Shown here piece after piece: positions 6,970 through 12,870 of a stretch of 12,870 nucleotides of DNA. Source of the stretch: Sphingomonas sp. Its GTDB lineage: Bacteria > Pseudomonadota > Alphaproteobacteria > Sphingomonadales > Sphingomonadaceae. How positions within the stretch are numbered: position 1 is the first letter of the stretch; each line of letters starts with the position of its first letter. The stretch is taken from assembly GCA_013822915.1 (NCBI GenBank), contig PNLG01000068.1:1-12870 (forward strand). Reading direction: 5' to 3'. The notes beneath the pieces were generated by a model. The model searched no databases, was not told the origin of the DNA, and was given only the letters and a program-made list of their open reading frames with translations. Both the position numbers and the translations under genes were made by a program.

Positions 6970-8343
6970 CCGATCGCCGGACCCGATGTCCGCTTCTGCA
7001 CCCGAATCACTTGCCGGAGGGTTAGCGCGCACGGTCGGCGCAACCGGCATCCGCTGCCCGCCGCCCTCACGCGCGCCCGCGCCAACACCCGCTTCCCCCA
7101 GTTGCAGCCCGCGTGCGGCGGCAAGTTCGGCGAGACGTGGCTGCGCGTCGTTCAGCAAGTCGCGGGTCGCGGCCTGTTCGGCAGTGAAATGAACGTAGAG
7201 CGTGCTGCCCTCCTGGCGCAGCGCGATGTCGATCTTGCCCAGCGCCTCGGGCACCAGCCGGATGCGGGTGTCGGCGGCATTGGCGGCGTCGCGCGCGGCC
7301 TCCACCCGGTCGATCAGGCGCTGCGGCCAATCCTCGCGCGTGGTGTCGAGCGCACGCGGCGCGGTGACGGCGGGGCGCTGATCGGCGATGGCGGGGGCGG
7401 CGCTCGCAAGTGCGGCATCGGCAGCGCTGATGACATCATCCCGGTCACCGACTTTGCCGAGCAGGGCATCGGGTTGGCGCGTGGGTGCAGCAAGAGCGGC
7501 GGCGAAGATCTGCGCGGCGAGCCGCGGGGCAGGGCCAACGCCGTTCGTCACGGGCTGGGGCGCAAGCGGGACCGCAAGTGCGCCGTCTGCTGCCGCAAAG
7601 TGGCGCACCACGCGCTCCACCGACCCGCCGACAGCGGCAAGCCGCGCCGGTGCCGAGCCAGCCGCCAGCACCTCAACCGATCGGTCCAGCCGCAGCGTCA
7701 GCCGCCGCGCCGGGGCGGGCGCAGGCGCGGGTGCCGCCGCGGCGGGTGCAGCGTTCGCCGCCAGGCGTTCCGGGGCTGACGCCGCCAACGGTGCCAGCAA
7801 CTGAACGGCTGTGTCAGTCTGCGGCGCCGCCGGTTCGGACGCCGCCGGGGAAAGCGGCACCGCTGCCGCTGCTGCGTCCGCGCGCGCCAGGTTGAGCAGC
7901 GGGCGCGCATCGCCGACTGCCCCCGACGATTCACCGGTCCGGGGCGCAGCGGCAACAGCAACGACCGCAGGCGGGACGGGGAGCACGAGCACCGCGACGG
8001 GTAGTGCCACTGGCTGCGAATCGCCGGGCGGCATGGGCTCGCGCAGATCTTCTCGCTCGGCGTCTCCCGGTGACAGCTGCACCTCGGCGGGAAGCGCGCG
8101 GTCCTCTGGCGCGAAGCCCACAAGCAGCGGCGCGGCCGAATCAAGCGACACCGGCAAGGCGGCAAACGCGACTTTGCCGGGGGCGGCAAATTCTTGCCGG
8201 GGGGACGCGGGCACTGGACCAGCGGCGGCATCGGCAAACGCTTGCGCAAAGCCATCCGGCGCGGTCAGCGCCCCGGCGCCAAGCAGCGCGGGCAAGCCCT
8301 GCACAGGCGCGACTGACAGCAATTGCGTCGAAATTTCCAGCAT
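6961..8343 (-). CDS. fliK: Flagellar hook-length control protein FliK
   Basis: FliK is an exported molecular ruler. When the hook reaches its final length, its C-terminal domain contacts FlhB and switches export to filament substrates. With the ATG at 8343 the product is 460 residues. Most of it is a disordered, Ala/Pro/Val-rich region (for example an alternating Ala-Pro tract near DNA 7700-7755). The globular Flg_hook domain lies at about residues 358-423. It shows RIRLVPEALGKIDIALRQEG, then LYVHFTAEQAATRDLL and PRLAELAAARGLQLGEA, matching the family pattern LxPexLGxvxvxl. A Gly/Pro-rich tail follows. The frame also allows a GTG start at 8364, adding 7 residues (MRPWDEL), but the ATG is preferred because the GTG has no ribosome binding site. 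Low conservation of the N-terminal half is normal for FliK. Confidence 0.9.
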   Translation of the reverse strand: MLEISTQLLSVAPVQGLPALLGAGALTAPDGFAQAFADAAAGPVPASPRQEFAAPGKVAFAALPVSLDSAAPLLVGFAPEDRALPAEVQLSPGDAEREDLREPMPPGDSQPVALPVAVLVLPVPPAVVAVAAAPRTGESSGAVGDARPLLNLARADAAAAAVPLSPAASEPAAPQTDTAVQLLAPLAASAPERLAANAAPAAAAPAPAPAPARRLTLRLDRSVEVLAAGSAPARLAAVGGSVERVVRHFAAADGALAVPLAPQPVTNGVGPAPRLAAQIFAAALAAPTRQPDALLGKVGDRDDVISAADAALASAAPAIADQRPAVTAPRALDTTREDWPQRLIDRVEAARDAANAADTRIRLVPEALGKIDIALRQEGSTLYVHFTAEQAATRDLLNDAQPRLAELAAARGLQLGEAGVGAGAREGGGQRMPVAPTVRANPPASDSGAEADIGSGDRIA

Positions 8344-8351
8344 CAGCTCAT

Positions 8352-8379
8352 CCCATGGGCGCACATCGGCCCATGGGCG
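8352..8379. repeat. Ten-base direct repeat CCCATGGGCG at the fliJ/fliK junction
   Basis: CCCATGGGCG occurs at 8352-8361 and again at 8370-8379, with an 18-base period, in and beside the fliJ-fliK gap. Each copy contains the palindrome CCCATGGG. The two copies could pair with themselves or each other in RNA and cover the region just before the fliK start at 8343. Confidence 0.5.
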
Positions 8380-8380
8380 T

Positions 8381-8803
8381 TCAGCAAGGATCGTGCCGAA
8401 CCCGGCGTGCAGGCGGTGCCTCTTCGAGCGCGCGCATGTCCTTGACCGCCTGGGCCGCTTCGCGCCGGGCGATCAGCTTTTCAACCGCCGTCTGGTCACG
8501 CTTGGCGGCGAGCGTTGCCTCCGTCGCCGCCTCAACCCGCCGCGCGGCATGGTGCTCGCGGGCGGCGGCCGCATCGGCCGACTGGTGCAGCCGGTCGCGG
8601 TAATGCGCCGCTGCCATCAGCGTGAAAGCGCCCGCCCGCTCAGGTGCGGGCGCGACATTGGCGGCCAGTTGCGTGATCCGGTCTTTCAGCGCAGTCTCGC
8701 TCGCCAGCCGTTCATGCGCGCGCACTTCCTCGGCGCGGACCAGCCCAAGCTGGAGCGTGCGGACCCGCAAAATCCGATCGAGCGGCGCGCGCGCCTTAGC
8801 CAT
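8381..8803 (-). CDS. fliJ: Flagellar export chaperone FliJ
   Basis: FliJ is a small cytoplasmic coiled-coil protein. It sits in the central pore of the FliI hexamer, resembles the gamma stalk of F-type ATPases, and links the ATPase to the export gate. The 140-residue product is almost wholly helical and rich in Ala, Arg, Glu and Gln. It opens with LDRILRVRTLQLGLVRAEEV (residues 8-27), which matches the family's N-terminal helix (l.rvl.lre..e..a...l), and a second long helix covers about 68-125. Sequence conservation in FliJ is poor, so the call rests on size, coiled-coil character and position directly after fliI. The ATG lies inside the end of fliI, an 8-base overlap. The C-terminal PPARRVRHDPC is outside the coiled coil. 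Confidence 0.88.
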   Translation of the reverse strand: MAKARAPLDRILRVRTLQLGLVRAEEVRAHERLASETALKDRITQLAANVAPAPERAGAFTLMAAAHYRDRLHQSADAAAAREHHAARRVEAATEATLAAKRDQTAVEKLIARREAAQAVKDMRALEEAPPARRVRHDPC

Positions 8804-10124
8804 CGCCGAATACGCCGGTCAGTTCGGCGGCGGCAGCATCCAGCGTCACCACTTCATCCGGATCTTGCCGGAGATAGTCGAGAATGGCGGGGTGGCAGGC
8901 AATGGCGGCGTCGATTTCCGCATCAGTGCCGCCGCGATACGCGCCCATCAGCACGAGATCGCGATTTTCCTCATAAGTCGCCAAATGCCCGCGCAGCACC
9001 CGCGCCGCGCGGATATGCCCCTTGCCAACGATATCGGTCATTACCCGGCTGACCGAGGGGCCAATGTCAATCGCGGGATAAACCCCGCGCTCGGCAAGCT
9101 GACGCGACAGCACGATATGTCCGTCGAGGATCGACCGCGCGCTATCGACGACCGGATCATTGCCGTCGTCACCATCGGCAAGCACGGTGTAAATGGCGGT
9201 GATCGACCCGCCCGAACTGACACAAGTGCCCGCGCGCTCGATCAGATTGGGGAGCATCGCAATGGCAGACGGCGGATAGCCCCGCGCCGATGCGGGCTCG
9301 CCCAGCGCCAGCCCGATTTCGCGGCCCGCATGGGCAACACGTGTCAGCGAATCCATGATGAGCAGGACATTCTTGCCCTCTGCCCGGAAAGCTTCGGCAA
9401 TTGCCGTCGCCCGCAAGGCGCCGCGGATGCGCAGCACCGGCGAATGATTGGCCGGGACCGCCACCACGACCGAGCGCGCGCGCGCTTCGCCCGCCACCTT
9501 AGTCTCCAGAAAGTCGGCGACTTCGCGGCTGCGCTCACCGATCAGGCCGATCACGATGACATCGGCTTGTGCCGCGCGCACAATCATGCCCAGCAGCACC
9601 GATTTGCCGATGCCAGAGCCCGCCATAATCCCGATCCGCTGCCCCTGACCAATGGTGAGCAGCCCGTTGATCGCGCGCACGCCAACATCCATCGGGTGCA
9701 GCACCCGCCCGCGGTCGAGCGGCGATTGCAGCTTGCCCCCCAGCGGCCAATGCCCCGCACCGCGCACCGGGCCAAGCCCGTCAATCGGCTTGCCCGCGCC
9801 ATCGACCACCCGACCGAGCAGCGCGCGACCGACTTCGGCTTCACCGGGCGGGCCGATCGGGCGAACGGGCGCTTGCGGCAACAGCGGCGCCGAGCCGCCC
9901 AGATTCATCATCAGCGTGCGGTCACCGCGAAAGCCGATCACTTCGGCCTCCACCCGGCCCTTGCCGCTGCCGACCGCGCAGACCGTGCCCACCGGCAGCG
10001 ACAACCCGGTGGCCTCCATCAACAACCCGTCAAACGACGCGAGCCGCCCCGACACGCGCGGCGTCGGCACGAAATCGGCGCGCCCAAGCGCGTCGAGATA
10101 ATCGCCGGTAAAGCGGTTCAGCAT
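8796..10124 (-). CDS. fliI: Flagellum-specific export ATPase FliI
   Basis: FliI is a cytoplasmic ATPase, related to the F1 beta subunit, that forms a hexamer below the export gate and promotes substrate unloading. The 442-residue product is of family length. Visible features are an N-terminal beta-barrel domain at about 20-90, the LHPMDVGVRAINGLLTIGQG stretch before the nucleotide site (142-161), the Walker A loop GSGIGKS at 169-175, the GERSREV segment at 196-202 (usually GERGREV), the Walker B strand LLIMD at 254-258, and the downstream ARGYPPSAIAMLPNLIERAG at 280-299. The C-terminal helical domain follows GHIVLSRQLAERGVYPAIDI. The ATPase looks intact. Its ATG overlaps the end of fliH by 7 bases, and its stop lies within fliJ, so the three export-complex genes are probably co-translated. 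Confidence 0.98.
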   Translation of the reverse strand: MLNRFTGDYLDALGRADFVPTPRVSGRLASFDGLLMEATGLSLPVGTVCAVGSGKGRVEAEVIGFRGDRTLMMNLGGSAPLLPQAPVRPIGPPGEAEVGRALLGRVVDGAGKPIDGLGPVRGAGHWPLGGKLQSPLDRGRVLHPMDVGVRAINGLLTIGQGQRIGIMAGSGIGKSVLLGMIVRAAQADVIVIGLIGERSREVADFLETKVAGEARARSVVVAVPANHSPVLRIRGALRATAIAEAFRAEGKNVLLIMDSLTRVAHAGREIGLALGEPASARGYPPSAIAMLPNLIERAGTCVSSGGSITAIYTVLADGDDGNDPVVDSARSILDGHIVLSRQLAERGVYPAIDIGPSVSRVMTDIVGKGHIRAARVLRGHLATYEENRDLVLMGAYRGGTDAEIDAAIACHPAILDYLRQDPDEVVTLDAAAAELTGVFGDG

Positions 10125-10909
10125 GATGGCGGGAAATTCGGGGGCAGCGGCACGCGCTCAATCGCTGTGGCAAGCTGCGCCAGCCACAGCTCCGGCCCCT
10201 CCTCGACCAAGGTAGCTGCGCCCTCCAGCACAAAATTGCCCCGTTCCAGGGCGGGATCGGCGGTTGCAAAAATCGTCTGCGGCAATTTGTCCTTCACCAG
10301 CGTCATGTCATCGGGGTGGAGCCGCAACACCGCTGATTCCGCGCTGTCGGCGAGCAACGCGGCGGCTGCGTCCACGCGCGCGGCGAGCACTTCTGCTGCG
10401 ACGCCAACCTCCCCGACCATGCGCGTGACGAGCATCAACACGGTGTCGCGCAGGTGACGCGCCAGCGCGTCGCGATCAATCCGATCAGGCGCGCTCAGCG
10501 CGGCACCAAGCCGCGCGATCAGCGCCGCGTCGCGTTCGCCGTCCGCCTCCGCCAGCGCGCGGCCATGCGCCACGCCTTCGCCAAATCCGCTCGCGCGGGC
10601 GTGTTCGATCGGGTCGATAAAGCTGGCGGGATCGGGCGCTGGTTCGTCGATGTCCGCGTCGTCGATTTCCGGTTCGGGGCTGAAATGCCGCGGACCGACA
10701 GGCTTGGGCGAGAAGGAACGCGGAGTTGGCTCTGCGCCTTCCGCCCCATCCGCTACCGATTTGCGGCCCCGCGTCGCGCGCGCCTTCAGGTCGGCAGGCG
10801 CGAACGGATCATGCGCAATCAGCGCGAGTTGCGCCTGCGCCTTTGGATCATGGCGCGCAACAAATCCGGCCGCGAAATCGGGCGAGCGGGGCATGGCAGC
10901 CTTAGACAT
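10118..10909 (-). CDS. fliH: Flagellar export ATPase regulator FliH
   Basis: FliH is a cytoplasmic dimer that binds and restrains FliI and anchors it to the C-ring through FliN. The 263-residue product has a variable, Pro-rich N-terminal half and a conserved C-terminal half. Visible features are the glycine-spaced helix GFGEGVAHGRAL at about 108-119, the dimerising helix at about 120-190, and a FliI-binding domain at about 190-255 (VLRLHPDDMTLVKDKL, then GNFVLEGAATLVEEGPELWL). Residues 63-80 hold two related copies of PR-(S/H)-FSP-(K/E)-P with a 10-residue period. Unlike E. coli FliH there is no tryptophan in the N-terminal region; the only one is W242. The ATG at 10909 overlaps the fliG stop by 8 bases but has no ribosome binding site. 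An in-frame ATG at 10894 (residue 6) has AAGG about 6 bases upstream and may be the true start. Confidence 0.88.
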   Translation of the reverse strand: MSKAAMPRSPDFAAGFVARHDPKAQAQLALIAHDPFAPADLKARATRGRKSVADGAEGAEPTPRSFSPKPVGPRHFSPEPEIDDADIDEPAPDPASFIDPIEHARASGFGEGVAHGRALAEADGERDAALIARLGAALSAPDRIDRDALARHLRDTVLMLVTRMVGEVGVAAEVLAARVDAAAALLADSAESAVLRLHPDDMTLVKDKLPQTIFATADPALERGNFVLEGAATLVEEGPELWLAQLATAIERVPLPPNFPPSC

Positions 10910-11933
10910 AATCGTCGTCGCCGCCGCCCATCATGATCGTGCCATCCTTGGCGAGCGTGCGTGCGATCTGGATGATCGCCTTTTGCGCTTCGTGCACTTC
11001 GGACAGGCGCATTGGCCCGCGGCTTTCCATCTCGTCGCGAATGCCATCCGCTGCACGCGCCGACATACAGCCAAGGAAACGGTTGCGCGCCGCCTCGTCC
11101 ACGCCTTTCAACGCGCGAACCAGCAAATCGCCGTCAATGTTACGAATGAGCGTGCCCAGATTCTTGTCGTCGAGATCAAGCAGATTGTCGAAGACGAACA
11201 TCGCCTCCTCAATTGCGCGGGCGACTTCACGGTCGATCTTGGCGAGTTTGGGCATCACGCGCTGTTCAGTCGTCTTGCGTGAGGATTGCATGATCTTCGC
11301 CGCTTCACGCGTGCCGCCAAAGGCAACGGCGGTTGCCTGGCTCCCCAGCCCGATCCTCTTGGCCAGCACCGTTTTCAGCGTTTCGATCGCTTCATGCGTG
11401 ATCGGCCCCAATTTGGCGATCCGGTGCAAGATATCGGGCTGCGCGCCATCGGGCAGCAATTCGAGCACCTGCGCGCCGATCGCGGGATCAAGATTGGCGA
11501 TCAGCACCGCAGCAATCTGGGGATGTTCCTTTTCGATCAGCGCGGCAATGTCGCCTGCGTCGAGCCAGGCAAGCAATTCGATCGCGCCCGCATCCTGAAC
11601 CGGCGTAATGCGCGCGAGCACGCTTTCGGCCTTTTCAGCACCCAGCGCCTTGGTCATCATCCCCTCGATCCGCGGGCGCGGATCAAAGCCGATCGCGGTG
11701 CGTTCGCGCGCTTTTTCGACGAAATCATCCAGGACGGACTCGACTTCCTCCTCGCTGACATCGGCAACCGCGAACATCGCCTTGCCGAGCTGGCGCACTT
11801 CGTCGGGCTCCAGTTTTTGCAGGATCGCGGCGGCTTCTTCATCGCCGACCAGCATCATCAGCACGGCGGCGCGCTCTACCCCGCTATATTCGCGCGGTGC
11901 CGGGGCGTCATTGGCGGGGGCAGTCTCGGCCAT
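10902..11933 (-). CDS. fliG: Flagellar motor switch protein FliG
   Basis: FliG forms the upper C-ring. It binds FliF through its N-terminal domain, FliM through its middle domain and the stator through its C-terminal domain, generating torque. The 343-residue product begins its N-domain at SGVERAAVLMMLVG (17-30). The middle domain carries the EHPQ motif at 136-139, and the C-domain covers about 245-335. The charged residues that in E. coli interact with MotA (K264, R281, D288, D289, R297) line up with K276, R293, D300, E301 and R309, so all five charges are kept, one as D to E. The C-terminal end GGGDDDYV resembles the E. coli end. The ATG lies 5 bases after the fliF stop, with GGCGAG about 10 bases upstream. 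The stop is inside fliH. Length matches the family. Confidence 0.98.
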   Translation of the reverse strand: MAETAPANDAPAPREYSGVERAAVLMMLVGDEEAAAILQKLEPDEVRQLGKAMFAVADVSEEEVESVLDDFVEKARERTAIGFDPRPRIEGMMTKALGAEKAESVLARITPVQDAGAIELLAWLDAGDIAALIEKEHPQIAAVLIANLDPAIGAQVLELLPDGAQPDILHRIAKLGPITHEAIETLKTVLAKRIGLGSQATAVAFGGTREAAKIMQSSRKTTEQRVMPKLAKIDREVARAIEEAMFVFDNLLDLDDKNLGTLIRNIDGDLLVRALKGVDEAARNRFLGCMSARAADGIRDEMESRGPMRLSEVHEAQKAIIQIARTLAKDGTIMMGGGDDDYV

Positions 11934-11938
11934 CGGGA

Positions 11939-12870
11939 TCAGCTCGCCTTGATCATGTCGCGCACCGCAAGCGCGGCGCGGGTGGGATTGTCGCGGGTAA
12001 AGCCACGCACCATCCCAATGCGTTCGTCATAATTGCGGGCCTGATCAAGCATTTCGAGCGACACCGGCACTTGTTGTCCGGCGGCATTGAGCGCAATCGG
12101 CGGCTCGCCCGGAATGTCGCTGGGGACAGTTACCTGCGCGACGTCGTCAGCCCCGGCAAGCAAGGCCGCAGGCGACGGCGCATCGGGTTCCTTGCGCGTC
12201 ATTGACTTGACGATCGGGCGCACCCCGAACAGGACGAGCAGCAGCGCCACGATGATAGCGGTGCCATTGCGCGCGGCCACCGCCACCCAGCCCGCTTCAT
12301 ACCAGGGTTGCTTTTCATCGAGCGGCGTCGGCCCGGCAAAGCGGCGCGCAACCACCATCACCTGATCGTTGCGCGCGGCGTCATAGCCGACGGCGGCGCG
12401 CACCAATTGCGTAATCTGTTGAATTTCCGCCGGACTGCGTGGCTTGCCCTTTTCATTGTCGCGCAACAGCACCGCGACCGACAAGCGGCGGACCTGACCG
12501 GGCACTGCGCGCGTCACCGACACTTCCTTGTCGAGGTCATAAGCGCGGGCATAGTTTTCCGCCGCCTTGGGCACCGATTGCTGCACCGGCGCAACCCCTG
12601 TCGCGGGCGTGCCGCTGGCCGCCGGTGTCGGCGTCGGCGTCGGCGTCGGCGTTGCGACCACGCTGGGCGGCGGCGGCGTATTGGACAGCGCGCCGGGAAT
12701 GCCGCCGGGCGTGCCATTGGCGCCGTCCTTGCTCTCGCCCGACCAATTGCCCTGTTCAGCGCGCAATGCACCCGCCTTGTCATAGGTTTCGCGCGTCGCC
12801 TGAGTCTCATCAAGGTTCACATCAGCTTGAATCTCGGCCGAAAAATTGCCCGCGCCGACCAGCGGGGTGA
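11939..12870 (-). CDS. fliF: Flagellar MS-ring protein FliF, C-terminal part (gene runs off the right edge)
   Basis: FliF builds the MS ring in the inner membrane, the housing for the export gate and the platform for the C-ring. The frame is open to the right edge, so the start is outside; about 310 residues are visible. At the edge it reads PLVGAGNFSAEIQADVNLDE, matching the family's ring-building domain (PIvGxgnv.a.vsadld). A Pro/Thr-rich insert follows (PPPPSVVATPTPTPTPTP), corresponding in position to the flexible loop of the beta-collar. Next come YDLDKEVSVTRAVPGQVRRL, LSVAVLLRDNEKG and GYDAARNDQVMVVARRF, then the second membrane helix at about DNA 12200-12290 (AIIVALLLVLFGVRPIV). The cytoplasmic tail ends in GFTRDNPTRAALAVRDMIKA, the FliG-binding motif. 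The GTG at 12820 is only an internal valine. The gene sits 5 bases before fliG. Confidence 0.95.
   Translation of the reverse strand, partial: TPLVGAGNFSAEIQADVNLDETQATRETYDKAGALRAEQGNWSGESKDGANGTPGGIPGALSNTPPPPSVVATPTPTPTPTPAASGTPATGVAPVQQSVPKAAENYARAYDLDKEVSVTRAVPGQVRRLSVAVLLRDNEKGKPRSPAEIQQITQLVRAAVGYDAARNDQVMVVARRFAGPTPLDEKQPWYEAGWVAVAARNGTAIIVALLLVLFGVRPIVKSMTRKEPDAPSPAALLAGADDVAQVTVPSDIPGEPPIALNAAGQQVPVSLEMLDQARNYDERIGMVRGFTRDNPTRAALAVRDMIKAS
12627..12650 (-). repeat. Four perfect GTCGGC hexamers encoding a Thr-Pro tract in FliF
   Basis: On the plus strand GTCGGC is repeated four times without mismatch, and one degenerate unit (GCCGGT) precedes it. In the fliF frame this encodes alternating Thr and Pro, five pairs in all. 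Since the unit is 6 bases, gain or loss of copies would keep the frame and only change the length of the loop in the periplasmic collar region. Confidence 0.85.

Noticed and set aside
6945..6975. Rho-independent terminator after fliK
   Set aside because: The inverted repeat has only six-base arms and a three-base loop, no U-tract follows, and fliL starts immediately after on the same strand.
7811..9052. Open frame of 413 codons on the plus strand
   Set aside because: It runs opposite fliK, fliJ and the end of fliI, with Ser/Ala/Gly/Arg-rich low-complexity sequence and no family resemblance.
8622..10457. Open frame of 611 codons on the plus strand
   Set aside because: It lies opposite fliI and fliH, both certain from motifs. 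It has Arg/His/Gln-rich composition with no recognisable domain, typical of an antisense frame kept open by GC-rich codon use.
12818..12820. Start of a gene at the GTG at 12820
   Set aside because: The frame stays open to the window edge and the residues upstream of it match the FliF ring-building domain, so this codon is an internal valine.
1..12870. A novel defence, mobile or biosynthetic system hidden in the window
   Set aside because: Every stretch is accounted for by a recognisable flagellar gene on one strand. Gaps are too short to hold another gene, and composition is uniform, with no sign of an insertion.

Overview
The window is one uninterrupted flagellar operon, read entirely on the minus strand (transcription runs from 12870 towards 1). 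In order of transcription it holds fliF (3' part only), fliG, fliH, fliI, fliJ, fliK, fliL, fliM, fliN, fliO, fliP, fliQ, fliR, flhB, fliD and fliS (5' part only). Base composition is GC-rich. Protein character (short FliN, compact FliO, alanine-rich FliH and FliK) and gene order suggest an alphaproteobacterium of the Sphingomonadales. That placement is inference from general resemblance, not from a marker gene.

Layout by function, from the right edge: (a) 10902-12870, the MS-ring protein FliF and the rotor/switch protein FliG; (b) 8381-10909, the soluble export ATPase complex FliH-FliI-FliJ; (c) 6961-8343, the hook-length and substrate-switch protein FliK; (d) 5029-6929, the stator-associated FliL and the C-ring proteins FliM and FliN; (e) 1719-5026, the membrane export gate FliO, FliP, FliQ, FliR and FlhB; (f) 1-1669, the filament cap FliD and the flagellin chaperone FliS. 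The basal body, rotor, export ATPase, gate, hook-length control and filament-assembly factors are therefore encoded in their rough order of assembly. FliE, FlhA, the hook proteins, flagellin and the stator are not in the window.

Genes are packed very tightly. Most junctions are overlaps of 1-8 bases or gaps of 2-31 bases, and several are ATGA or TGATG stop/start overlaps that imply translational coupling. The longest untranslated gap is 49 bases, between flhB and fliD. I see no convincing internal promoter, terminator, RNA gene, mobile element or CRISPR.

This is mainly an ordinary, intact flagellar locus and I do not see a new system in it. Points worth a second look are a FliM without the usual N-terminal CheY-binding motif, a FliH without the N-terminal tryptophans, a Gly/His-rich linker in FliL, an Arg-rich N-terminal extension on FliP, a hexamer repeat encoding a Thr-Pro tract in FliF, and late-class fliD-fliS riding at the end of the early operon.
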